Part shown: one piece after another, positions 7,678-15,252 of the stretch
How the letters are laid out: each line of letters begins with the position of its first letter
Numbering within the stretch: the first letter of the stretch is position 1
Assembly: GCA_009786715.1 (NCBI GenBank)
Contig: WQRN01000012.1
Location: forward strand, 1-29,046
Length of the DNA stretch: 29,046 bases
Reading direction: 5' to 3'
Source: Treponema sp.
GTDB taxonomy: Bacteria > Spirochaetota > Spirochaetia > Treponematales > Breznakiellaceae
Position numbers and translations under genes: made by a program
Notes under the pieces: model-generated
What the model was told of the DNA's origin: nothing
The model's database searches: none
Seen by the model: only the letters and a program-made list of their open reading frames with translations

Positions 7678-9917
7678 AAAAACTCTTTTTTTTACTGCTT
7701 TCCCTTGTGATAGTTTTCCAAATTCAAGCATTTAGTTTCAGTAATTTAACCGTCTCAAACGATGACAGACTCTTGTTCAAAGCTGATTTTGAAGGACAGC
7801 ATGCTGTTTTTGTTTCATGGCTCAGCGATATGTCGATACAGCAGCTTACCTCTCACCCCGAAAAAATTTATCTTACGGAAAACGGAAGAACTCTTATTGT
7901 ATTAAACAGCCTCGGCGCTTCAAAAATCCCGGTATCGGGAGGTCTTCCAACGCCGCTTCCGGTTTATCCTTCTTTTGCAAGCGGCAGCACCCCCCTTAAA
8001 GGAAGACTGCAGGATTTGGCGGCTTCTTCGGACGGCCGCTGGATTCTGGTAATAGAGCCTGTAAGCGCAGGTTACGGCAATCTGCTCTTAGTTCATCTTT
8101 CGTCAGGCGAAAAAAGAATTGTAAGCGAGAAAATTGAACTTCCTGGTTCCAGTTTCCCGGCAAAGTGGGCTCCGGATTCGCGGCTTTTTGTATATGTAAA
8201 AGACGGCAAGCTTTATTATTTCCCCATTTTAAGCGATTTAACGGTTCTGGTAGACGAGCGTTTCAGAATGATAGGCGCAGGCGGAATTGAATCTGTCTTG
8301 TGGGGTCAGCACGGCGATTTTTATTATTTAGCAGGCAACACTTTATACCGCGTAACGAATCCTGAACTTTTTACAAGAACAATTTACGGCGATTTTCTTT
8401 CTATCGGAGCAGTAACCGCCGTTCTTCCGCTGAACTTTGAGCCGGGTTTTGATCATTACTGGATTTCTCCTGATTCAACCTCGATACTGGTAAACAAGAG
8501 CGGAAAAGGTTTATTTTTCTTTTTGTTAGGTGAAAATAAAAACAGCGCGGCGGTGCTTCCGCATGTGGTTATTCCGCACGGAGCTGTTAACTTTAATGTT
8601 TTTTGGCCTCCCTCGGAAACAAAACAGGCAGGTTCAGGGGTTGCGCGTCAGTCGCGCAATGAAGCGCCGACTCAGCTTACAGTTGTGTATTCGCTTCAGG
8701 GCGAAACAATGGTTCTGCGCTTCGAAGCAGGCAGAAATTCGGTTACCACTCTTAACAACAGAAGTTTTCCTCTCGCGGCGAACGGCGCATTATCTCCGGA
8801 CGGGACAAAAGCGGTTTTTTGGGGAGAAAACGGCCTTGAACTTTGGGATTATAAAAACTGGCGGCTGATCCAGCGGCTTAGCAACAGTCCTGTCTATTCC
8901 TGCGCGTGGATTAACAACAGGCAGATAGCGGCGGGAAGCGCGAGGTTCATCGAAGATATAAATATTTCCACCTCTTCATATCCGCGCAGAAGAATCTGCC
9001 TTTCAGGAGCCGACGAGTTTGGTTTTGAAGACGGAGTAAGAGGTTCTTCGCGTATCGCGGCAAGGGTTGGGACAGAATGGTTTACATGCGACGGAAGAAG
9101 TTTTTGGAACGCGGTTCCCGGCATTCAAATAAAACCAGCGATACTGTATTCAGATCGATACCGTGTTTTTCTGGAACCGCAGTCCGCGGGACATTATAAA
9201 AATACTCTGATGATTCGTAACATGAATTCTACAGGAACCATATCTCTGGCTGCGAATCATAATATTAACAAATCTTACACGCTTGGACGCCAAACGCCGA
9301 TCGCTCTTTGTTTTGATCTTTACGATGATGACACAGGTTTGTCGCAGGTTTTATCCGCGCTGAGCAGGTTGAATATAAAGGCGACTTTCTTTTTAAACGG
9401 AGAGTTCATCCGCCGAAGCCCTGCGGCGGCAACGGCTATCGCCGAAGCCGGACATGAGACTGCTTCTCTTTTTTATACTCCAATCGATCTTTCAGATTCG
9501 CGCTACCGCGTTACCCAGGAATTTGTAAAGAGAGGTCTTGCGCGTAACGAAGATGAATTCCACAAAGCTACAGGAAAAGAGCTTTCTGTTATTTGGCATC
9601 CTCCGTATTACCGAAGTTCGGCTCAAGTTAACGTATGGGCGGCGGAAACCGGGTATCTCACAGTGAATAGAAGCATAGATCCCGGCGACTGGATGTCCAG
9701 AGAAGACACATTAAGACTCAATTTGCGCCAGGTTCAGCCTTCGCAAATGATCGAGCAAATTGCAGAAAAAAAAGTAACAGGCGCTGTTGTTCCTATTCGA
9801 CTTGGACTGCTTCCCGGCGGCAGAGACGAATATCTCTTCCAGAGAATAGAAGCTCTTCTCGACGCGTTGATTCGTTCGGGTTATACAATTGTTCCGGTAT
9901 CGACTGTAATCAGATAA
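7674..9917 (+). CDS. Secreted beta-propeller protein with a degenerate NodB (polysaccharide deacetylase) domain
   Basis: This 747-residue protein has a signal peptide (MKKLFFLLLSLVIVFQIQAF). Residues ~25-515 are repeated beta-strand blocks of WD40/TolB-like character (for example SSDGRWILVIEP, APDSRLFVYVKDGKLYYFP, SPDGTKAVFWGENGLELWD). From ~540 a NodB fold is recognisable: PIALCFDLYDDD, LNIKATFFLNGEF, AEAGHETASLFYTP, WHPPYY, SIDPGDW and GAVVPIRLG. In active enzymes these positions carry T-F-D-D, H-[ST]-x-x-H, R-x-P-x-G and a final L-x-H. Here the second Asp, both metal-binding His, the Arg and the last His are replaced, while the DW motif remains. It is therefore probably not a deacetylase but may still bind glycan. 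The start overlaps the preceding stop (ATGA). Confidence 0.75.
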   Translation: MKKLFFLLLSLVIVFQIQAFSFSNLTVSNDDRLLFKADFEGQHAVFVSWLSDMSIQQLTSHPEKIYLTENGRTLIVLNSLGASKIPVSGGLPTPLPVYPSFASGSTPLKGRLQDLAASSDGRWILVIEPVSAGYGNLLLVHLSSGEKRIVSEKIELPGSSFPAKWAPDSRLFVYVKDGKLYYFPILSDLTVLVDERFRMIGAGGIESVLWGQHGDFYYLAGNTLYRVTNPELFTRTIYGDFLSIGAVTAVLPLNFEPGFDHYWISPDSTSILVNKSGKGLFFFLLGENKNSAAVLPHVVIPHGAVNFNVFWPPSETKQAGSGVARQSRNEAPTQLTVVYSLQGETMVLRFEAGRNSVTTLNNRSFPLAANGALSPDGTKAVFWGENGLELWDYKNWRLIQRLSNSPVYSCAWINNRQIAAGSARFIEDINISTSSYPRRRICLSGADEFGFEDGVRGSSRIAARVGTEWFTCDGRSFWNAVPGIQIKPAILYSDRYRVFLEPQSAGHYKNTLMIRNMNSTGTISLAANHNINKSYTLGRQTPIALCFDLYDDDTGLSQVLSALSRLNIKATFFLNGEFIRRSPAAATAIAEAGHETASLFYTPIDLSDSRYRVTQEFVKRGLARNEDEFHKATGKELSVIWHPPYYRSSAQVNVWAAETGYLTVNRSIDPGDWMSREDTLRLNLRQVQPSQMIEQIAEKKVTGAVVPIRLGLLPGGRDEYLFQRIEALLDALIRSGYTIVPVSTVIR

Positions 9918-9924
9918 CGCTTCA

Positions 9925-11079
9925 ATGATTGATTCCATTCCAGATTTAATCGAAAAAACTTTTCCCATTCCGGGGCGTTTCAGAGGAGCGCTTCCTTCGG
10001 ATATCGCGGAACTTTCGCGGCTTCTTACAAATAAACGCGGCGACAGGTCTCTCTCCTACTTGACGCGCCCAAATTTTCTATCCGCTTATTTGCATTATTT
10101 TCTGCCGTGGAATCTTTACCGTCTCTGCCTCCTTCTGCCTGTTTTAAATCTTCACCTAAACTCAGGCGATACAATCACAGATTTAGGATGCGGTCCGCTC
10201 ACTTTTGCATCGGCGCTTTGGCTCTCGCGCCCTGACCTTAGAAACATTACGCTTGAGTTTAACTGCATAGACCGCAGCGGCCCCGCTCTTGAAGCAGGTA
10301 AAAAATTTTTTACCGCTCTTACCGCGTCGGACAAAGCAACCTGCGCCTGGAAAATAAATACCATTAAGGAAGATATAGACATACGCCAGTCAAAAACGCC
10401 GCGAAAAAGAAAACAAGCGTCTTTAGTTTGCGCGGTTAATATTTTTAATGAAATATACGACAGCCTTTCTCACAGTGACACAGATGGGCTGCGCCGGATG
10501 TCGGCAAACGCGGCAAAATTAATGCACAGCGAAGCGCAAAAAAACGCTTCGATTCTAACAGTAGAGCCGGGTGTTCCTCAATCGGGAAAGTTCATTTCTT
10601 TTTTGCGCGACGCTTTATTAGAATTAGCGCGTGTTCCTCTCTCGCCTTGTACACATTCAGACGCCTGCCCTTTTACTGACGGTTACACTAAAATTATAAA
10701 AGGCCGAAATTGGATCGACACTAAAAAGCGGTGGTGTCATTTTAGCTTTGAAACATCCGCTGCGCCTAAAAAACTGCACGATCTTTCAAGGGCGGCTAAA
10801 CTTCCAAAGGAACGGCTGGTCTTGAGTTATCTGTTTACAGGCAGCTCAGCTTCACAGTATAAAAAGGATGAAGCGCGCGTTATTTCCGACGCTTTCCCAC
10901 TTCCGGAAAACCGCTTCGGACGTTACGGCTGTTCTTCAAAGGGGCTTATCCTGGTAACAGGCGGCAGAAATCGTATAGATGAAATACCGTCTTTAAGCAT
11001 AGCAAAAGGGCATTTTGCCTCGGAAAACTCAAGCGAGCAGCGCGACAAAAAGAGCGGCGCGCTTATAATGGATATATAA
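9925..11079 (+). CDS. Rsm22/METTL17-type SAM-dependent methyltransferase-like protein
   Basis: This 384-residue protein has a class I methyltransferase fold. Motif I is TITDLGCGPLTFASALWL near residue 87, followed by LEFNCIDRSGPALEAGKKF for the second strand. The C-terminal part matches the Rsm22 pattern: CTHSDACP (Cys242, Cys248), then RWCHFSFE (Cys271), and LPKERLVLSYLF. Rsm22/METTL17 proteins act on the ribosomal small subunit and bind an iron-sulfur cluster through cysteines of this region. Whether this one methylates rRNA is unknown. The ATG at 9925 is 7 bases after the propeller protein's stop, without a clear ribosome site. The 20 or so C-terminal residues are polar and probably disordered. 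Confidence 0.75.
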   Translation: MIDSIPDLIEKTFPIPGRFRGALPSDIAELSRLLTNKRGDRSLSYLTRPNFLSAYLHYFLPWNLYRLCLLLPVLNLHLNSGDTITDLGCGPLTFASALWLSRPDLRNITLEFNCIDRSGPALEAGKKFFTALTASDKATCAWKINTIKEDIDIRQSKTPRKRKQASLVCAVNIFNEIYDSLSHSDTDGLRRMSANAAKLMHSEAQKNASILTVEPGVPQSGKFISFLRDALLELARVPLSPCTHSDACPFTDGYTKIIKGRNWIDTKKRWCHFSFETSAAPKKLHDLSRAAKLPKERLVLSYLFTGSSASQYKKDEARVISDAFPLPENRFGRYGCSSKGLILVTGGRNRIDEIPSLSIAKGHFASENSSEQRDKKSGALIMDI

Positions 11080-11088
11080 GGGTATAAT

Positions 11089-11964
11089 ATGAGCGACCAA
11101 TTATTTTGCAGTATTCACACACATACATTTTTTTGCGACGGCAAGGACGATATCGAAACCATGTGCCGCGCCGCATATGAAAAAAACTTATATTCCATTG
11201 GTTTCAGCGCCCACGCGCCGATCGAAAAGCAAATCGGCGCTCACAGCGACTGGAATTTAAAAGATGAAAGAGTCGGAGAATACGTATCGGAAGTTCTCGC
11301 GGCAAGAAAACGCTGGCAGGGTAAAATAAAGGTTTTCCTCGGCTATGAGGTTGATTATATAAAAGGAAGACGATCTCCTTTGGACAGCGATATAACAGAA
11401 TTAAATCTTGATTATATAATAGGCAGCGTACATTATCTTTTTCCGGAGAACGGTTCGCGTTTTTTCACCGTAGACGGTTCCAAAGAAGAATTTGAAAAAG
11501 GTTTAAGCGAAGGTTTTAACGGAGACGCGAAAGCTCTTATGCACAGTTATTACGACGCTCAGCTTGAAATGATCGAAGCGGGCGGTTTTGACATTTTAGG
11601 ACACGCCGATCTTTTAAAAAAGAATTGCAATGGAAAAAATTATTGGACAGACGAAGAAGAAACGATCAGACAAAGAGAGATTGCCGGCGCTGTATCTGAA
11701 AAAGGGATTATAATCGAAGTAAATACAGGCGGAATTAATCGAAATAAAATACATGATGTATATCCTTCGTTATCATTTTTACGCATAATCAGCGAATATA
11801 AAATTCCTGTAATAATTACAGCAGACGCTCACCGCGCAATAGATATTAACGGAAATTATGATATTGCATTAAATACGATTAAATTAGCCGATATTAAGGA
11901 ACACGTCATATTATCAGATAAAAATAATAAAGAACTAATTTGGCAAAAAGCGGATATTCAATAA
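11089..11964 (+). CDS. PHP-domain phosphatase, histidinol-phosphatase (HisK/HisJ) family
   Basis: This 291-residue protein has the complete metal-binding layout of PHP phosphoesterases. IHTHTFFCDG supplies His10, His12 and Asp17. They are followed by GFSAHAP, GYEVDYIKG, IIGSVHYLF, DILGHADLLK and a final ITADAHRA. Members with this length and order hydrolyse L-histidinol phosphate in histidine synthesis (HisK). Related PHP proteins dephosphorylate other small phosphates, and no other his gene is in the window, so the substrate is not certain. The start has AAGGG overlapping the upstream stop codon, 7 nt from the ATG, and the gene closes the run begun at 7489. It is cytoplasmic. Confidence 0.82.
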   Translation: MSDQLFCSIHTHTFFCDGKDDIETMCRAAYEKNLYSIGFSAHAPIEKQIGAHSDWNLKDERVGEYVSEVLAARKRWQGKIKVFLGYEVDYIKGRRSPLDSDITELNLDYIIGSVHYLFPENGSRFFTVDGSKEEFEKGLSEGFNGDAKALMHSYYDAQLEMIEAGGFDILGHADLLKKNCNGKNYWTDEEETIRQREIAGAVSEKGIIIEVNTGGINRNKIHDVYPSLSFLRIISEYKIPVIITADAHRAIDINGNYDIALNTIKLADIKEHVILSDKNNKELIWQKADIQ

Positions 11965-11980
11965 AATTATTTAAAAACAC

Positions 11981-12009
11981 TCGACTAATTATTAAATATT
12001 TATTATCAT
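11981..12009 (+). promoter_or_regulatory. Candidate promoter of the HigA-like gene
   Basis: TCGACT (11981-11986), a 17-bp spacer and TATCAT (12004-12009) lie in the very AT-rich 63-bp gap. Transcription would begin near 12016 and the leader would carry AAGGAG at 12016-12021. Confidence 0.5.
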
Positions 12010-12027
12010 TGTAGCTAAGGAGTTATC

Positions 12028-12324
12028 ATGGCAAAAACAAAACAATCACCAGGATCATTACTTTTGGAATTTATCGAAAAGTATCAGTTAAATTGTAACA
12101 GGCTTTCTAAAGAAATTAAATGCAGTCAAACCGCGTTAAGGCTTATCAGTCTTGACAAAAGCAGAATAACTACATCAATAGCAGTGCGTCTTGCTAAGTA
12201 TTTCAGCACAAAGCCGGAGTTTTGGCTGTTAGCACAGATGGATTATGATCTTGAAAAAGCCGCTAATAACAAAACATTGGCAAAAGCGCTCAAAGGAATT
12301 TCAAAAGCGGGAAAATCGAGGTAA
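12028..12324 (+). CDS. HigA/VapI-type helix-turn-helix antidote protein without a partner toxin
   Basis: This 98-residue protein opens with PGSLLLEFIEKYQLNCNRLSKEIKCSQTALRLI, an XRE-type helix-turn-helix of the HigA addiction-module class. It continues with the family's typical RLAKYFSTKPEFWLLAQMDYDLEKA. HigA proteins neutralise HigB RNases and repress their own operon. The ribosome site AAGGAG stands 6 bases before the ATG at 12028. No HigB-like gene is found on either side: upstream is the PHP phosphatase and 63 AT-rich bases, downstream a convergent nth gene. It could be a solitary regulator, a leftover of a decayed module, or an antidote acting on a distant toxin. Confidence 0.82.
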   Translation: MAKTKQSPGSLLLEFIEKYQLNCNRLSKEIKCSQTALRLISLDKSRITTSIAVRLAKYFSTKPEFWLLAQMDYDLEKAANNKTLAKALKGISKAGKSR

Positions 12325-12342
12325 GTCAGTCAGTAGGAATGC

Positions 12343-12367
12343 GGGATGAGAAATATTTTCTCATTCC
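12343..12367. terminator. Hairpin between convergent higA-like and nth genes
   Basis: GGGATGAGAAA at 12343-12353 pairs with TTTCTCATTCC at 12357-12367 (11 bp with one G-T pair, loop TAT). On the + strand an AT-rich stretch with five T begins 15 bases later; on the - strand no T run follows. It may end transcription from both sides, but the lack of an adjacent T tract makes it atypical. Confidence 0.5.
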
Positions 12368-12390
12368 ATATTCCGCGTATAATTTTTGTT

Positions 12391-13071
12391 CTATCTGAAT
12401 CTGTCAACATTATTTCTTGCGCAATGGTTCTTTATCGCGCAGCAAGAACAAAAAGGACTTACAGGACGGCAAAGTCTCTGCCCGTAAAGAACAAGTAAAT
12501 AATTTATTCTTTTCCAGTATTTTACCGGAAGGATTTCTCTTAAAGCCATTTCTGTTTCTTCAGGATTATTTGTTATAAGCCAGCCGCACCTGTTGGAAAT
12601 GCGGTGAACATGAATATCCACGCATATACCATCAAGATCAAACGCTTCGGTAAGAACGAGATTCGCGGTTTTTCTTCCGACTCCCGGCAGCGCTAAAAGC
12701 TCGTCCATTGATGATGGTACCGACCCATTGTATTGATCAAGCAATATTCGGGCGATTTTCTTTAATGAAGCTGTCTTATTGCGGTAAAAACCCGCCGGAT
12801 ATATCAATTTGGCGATTTTATCTTCTTTCATCGCGTTCAGCTCTGCAGGATTTTTCGCCTTTCCAAGAAGACGTTCAGAAGCGGCAAGGGTTACCTCGTC
12901 TTTTGTACGCAAACTTATAATTGTAGAAACAAGCACTGCCCACGGTCTATTAACCGACGGATCACGGCGGTAATTTTCCGCCACGGTGGTTACAGAAGGA
13001 TCTTCAGCGCCAAGTTCATTGCGCCATTTTTCCAGGGCTTTGAAGATTTGATTCCAATTTATACTTTTCAT
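12391..13071 (-). CDS. nth: Endonuclease III (base-excision DNA glycosylase/AP lyase)
   Basis: This 226-residue protein has the helix-hairpin-helix LPGVGRKTANLV with the catalytic Lys134, and VDIHVHR with the catalytic Asp152. The 18-residue interval is the same as between Lys120 and Asp138 of E. coli Nth. The C-terminus carries the 4Fe-4S loop C-x6-C-x2-C-x5-C (CRPVSPFCSCCAIKNHC). It removes oxidised pyrimidines and nicks the abasic site. One difference: the Gln of the usual SxQTxD segment is Leu here (IISLRTKDEVT), so base recognition may differ slightly. It is the last gene of the oligopeptide-binding protein-ispF-nth operon, 12 bases after the ispF stop. Confidence 0.94.
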   Translation of the reverse strand: MKSINWNQIFKALEKWRNELGAEDPSVTTVAENYRRDPSVNRPWAVLVSTIISLRTKDEVTLAASERLLGKAKNPAELNAMKEDKIAKLIYPAGFYRNKTASLKKIARILLDQYNGSVPSSMDELLALPGVGRKTANLVLTEAFDLDGICVDIHVHRISNRCGWLITNNPEETEMALREILPVKYWKRINYLLVLYGQRLCRPVSPFCSCCAIKNHCARNNVDRFR

Positions 13072-13083
13072 GAATTACCAAAT

Positions 13084-13557
13084 TCAATTTTCCAGTAAAC
13101 ACTGCGCGAAAACTTCTATTGCTTTCCCTTTTCCAATAGGGCCTAACCCTTCAGAAGTTTTGCCTTTAAGAAAAACGCAGTCTACAGAAACATCTAATGC
13201 GTTTGCAAGCGATTTTCGGATTTCTTCTCTGTGGGGAAGCACCTTCGGCCTTTCGCAGACTATAACGCAATCAAGGTTAACAAGTTTCCAGCCCGCTTGT
13301 TTTACACGCGCGAACGCGTCACGCAGAAGATTCATAGAGTCGGCGCCTTTCCATTTCAATGAAGAAGGAGGAAATAATTCTCCTATGTCGCCTAATGCGC
13401 TTGCGCCTAGAAGCGCGTCACAAACCGCATGCGCGAGAACATCACCGTCGGAATGCCCTTCTTCGCCTTTTGGATAGGGAATTTCAATGCCGCCGAGAAT
13501 AAATCTGCGGCCTTTTTTTAACCTGTGCAGATCGTATCCAATGCCTGTTCTAATCAC
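13084..13557 (-). CDS. ispF: 2-C-methyl-D-erythritol 2,4-cyclodiphosphate synthase
   Basis: This 157-residue protein is the normal length for IspF. It starts IRTGIGYDLHRL with the zinc ligands Asp9 and His11, and has GHSDGDVLAHAVCDALLGA with the third ligand His43 and the loop that closes over the substrate. ALGDIGELFPP and the C-terminal GKTSEGLGPIGKGKAIEVFA complete the family pattern. It makes the cyclic diphosphate in the MEP isoprenoid pathway, acting as a trimer in the cytoplasm. The start is GTG at 13557, one base after the TAA of the upstream gene, with AGGA overlapping that stop. An ATG at 13559 is out of frame. Confidence 0.95.
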   Translation of the reverse strand: MIRTGIGYDLHRLKKGRRFILGGIEIPYPKGEEGHSDGDVLAHAVCDALLGASALGDIGELFPPSSLKWKGADSMNLLRDAFARVKQAGWKLVNLDCVIVCERPKVLPHREEIRKSLANALDVSVDCVFLKGKTSEGLGPIGKGKAIEVFAQCLLEN

Positions 13558-13558
13558 A

Positions 13559-15211
13559 TTATTTTCCTAGAGCTACGCCGGGAAGCGGACGGAACGCTTT
13601 AAATGACATATATTTAAACGGATGAATGTCCAGAGCATTCGGGAACCATCCGTCCAGTTCGCCTGTGTCAACAATATTCAGCGCCGGATTATAAAAAATC
13701 GGCAGCACAGCTCCCCTGTCCAGCAAAAGTTTTTCCGCTTCGGCTAACGTAGCAAGACGGGTTTTCCCTTCTTCTATCATCGATCTTTCGATTAACGCTT
13801 CGTAATCATCGTCATCAAGGCGCGAATCGTTTAAATTTGAATCACGTCTCCACATTTGTAAAAAAGCGTAAGGATCGGCAAAATCTCCAATCCATGTTGT
13901 AGAACCGACTGTGAACTTATCTTCTTTCATAGCCTGGAAATACCTTTCATAAGGAATCACTTCCACGCGCACATTGATTTTAAGTTTTTCTTTCCATGCG
14001 TTAGCCATTAATGATCCGACGCGTTCCGCGTCACGCGAAGGCGTTAGACGAATAACAAGTTCCGGCATTTGCATGCCGCTTGAATATCCGGCTTCTGCCA
14101 TTAATTTTTCCGCTTCTTCATAATTGGCTTCAGAAATTCCTTCAACTTCAGGATAACCGATTACGGGAAAAATCAACGTTTCCGCCGGCAGATAATAATT
14201 ACCGCGTATCTCATTCCACGGAAGAACAAGAGCCATAGCGCGGCGTACCCTGTGATCATTCCACGGCTTTTCGTTACTGCGGATAAAATAATAATGAGTG
14301 GCAAACATTACGTTTACCTGTATCCCGGAGCGATCTGTCAGCGCTTCAACATTTACATCGCCTGAAATCCAACGCGCCTCGCCGGAATTCCAAAGATGAG
14401 AAGCCTGATCCGCTGTCGAGGTAAATTTAATAATTATTTTATTAAGCGCGACTCTTTGATAATCCCAGTAATTACTGGTTTTTTGCATTTCAATTATTTC
14501 ATCATTCATTGACGCAATCCGGTACGGTCCGTTTGTTACAGGGGGCGTCCAGTTTCTTTCGCCTTTTTTCGGACTCCAATTTAATTTTTTAAGCATTGAG
14601 TTATGAATAGGACTGAATGAATGATGGCAAAGCATTGCCGGGAAAAAAGCGGCGGGAGAATTTAATTTAATAATAAGCGTTCTTTGATCGACAGCTTCGA
14701 CGCCGACATTATCAGGATTTTTATCTGAGCCGTTTCTGTAATCGCGCGCTCCTTTGATTACGTCAAAAAAACTTGAATACGGATATTCTTGCTTGGGATC
14801 CAGAATGGAAAGCCATGACGCTTTAAAATCTTCCGCTCGGACAGGATCGCCGTTAGAAAAACGCGCGTTCCGCCTTATTGTAAAAGTCCATTGCATCTTG
14901 TCATCGGAAAGTTCCCATTTTTCAGCCAATGCCGGAACCGGTTCCAGCGAAAGCGGATGGTATGTAAAAAGCCCTTCATACAACGCTGTAAATATTTGCG
15001 CCTCGCTTGCGAAATAAGATTTACGAAAATCCAGTTCCATTTCATGATTGGAAAACGCCACAGTAAGCTCGTCAAGATTATCATTACTTGGCCGCATCTG
15101 AGCTATATCGCCTTCTTCAATAGGCGGAGTTTCTTTAACCTGCGAACTTTGACAAGCGTTTAATAAAAAAACAAACAAAGCAGCTAATAAACACTTTCTT
15201 ATATTGATCAT
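13559..15211 (-). CDS. Oligopeptide-type ABC transporter substrate-binding lipoprotein (SBP_bac_5)
   Basis: This is a family 5 solute-binding protein (OppA/DppA type). It contains LTVAFSNHEMELDFRKSYFA, the signature ALAEKWELSDDKMQWTFTIR, RNARFSNGDPVRAEDFKASW, and the late block EEAEKLMAEAGYSS. The frame is open from an ATG at 15238, but I place the start at ATG 15211. This gives 550 residues and a clean lipoprotein signal, MINIRKCLLAALFVFLLNAC, with Cys20 lipidated. It also removes nine residues that would lie inside the promoter. A strong promoter (15246-15218) has its -10 six bases before this ATG, so the mRNA is probably leaderless. No permease or ATPase gene is next to it. The ligand is probably peptide but cannot be read from sequence. 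Confidence 0.9.
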   Translation of the reverse strand: MINIRKCLLAALFVFLLNACQSSQVKETPPIEEGDIAQMRPSNDNLDELTVAFSNHEMELDFRKSYFASEAQIFTALYEGLFTYHPLSLEPVPALAEKWELSDDKMQWTFTIRRNARFSNGDPVRAEDFKASWLSILDPKQEYPYSSFFDVIKGARDYRNGSDKNPDNVGVEAVDQRTLIIKLNSPAAFFPAMLCHHSFSPIHNSMLKKLNWSPKKGERNWTPPVTNGPYRIASMNDEIIEMQKTSNYWDYQRVALNKIIIKFTSTADQASHLWNSGEARWISGDVNVEALTDRSGIQVNVMFATHYYFIRSNEKPWNDHRVRRAMALVLPWNEIRGNYYLPAETLIFPVIGYPEVEGISEANYEEAEKLMAEAGYSSGMQMPELVIRLTPSRDAERVGSLMANAWKEKLKINVRVEVIPYERYFQAMKEDKFTVGSTTWIGDFADPYAFLQMWRRDSNLNDSRLDDDDYEALIERSMIEEGKTRLATLAEAEKLLLDRGAVLPIFYNPALNIVDTGELDGWFPNALDIHPFKYMSFKAFRPLPGVALGK

Positions 15212-15217
15212 AATGCA

Positions 15218-15246
15218 ATTATAGTACATTTTGCTCATAAATTCAA
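15218..15246 (-). promoter_or_regulatory. Promoter of the oligopeptide-binding protein-ispF-nth operon
   Basis: The - strand has TTGAAT (15246-15241), a 17-bp spacer and a perfect TATAAT (15223-15218). Six bases follow before the ATG at 15211. The ATG at 15238 falls within the spacer, so it cannot be the start of a transcript from this promoter. The whole promoter fits in the 41 bases after the MscS stop. Confidence 0.75.
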
Positions 15247-15252
15247 CTCTAA

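Noticed and set aside
13070..13477. 135-codon open frame on the + strand
   Set aside because: Antisense to ispF, whose catalytic residues and length are all in place.
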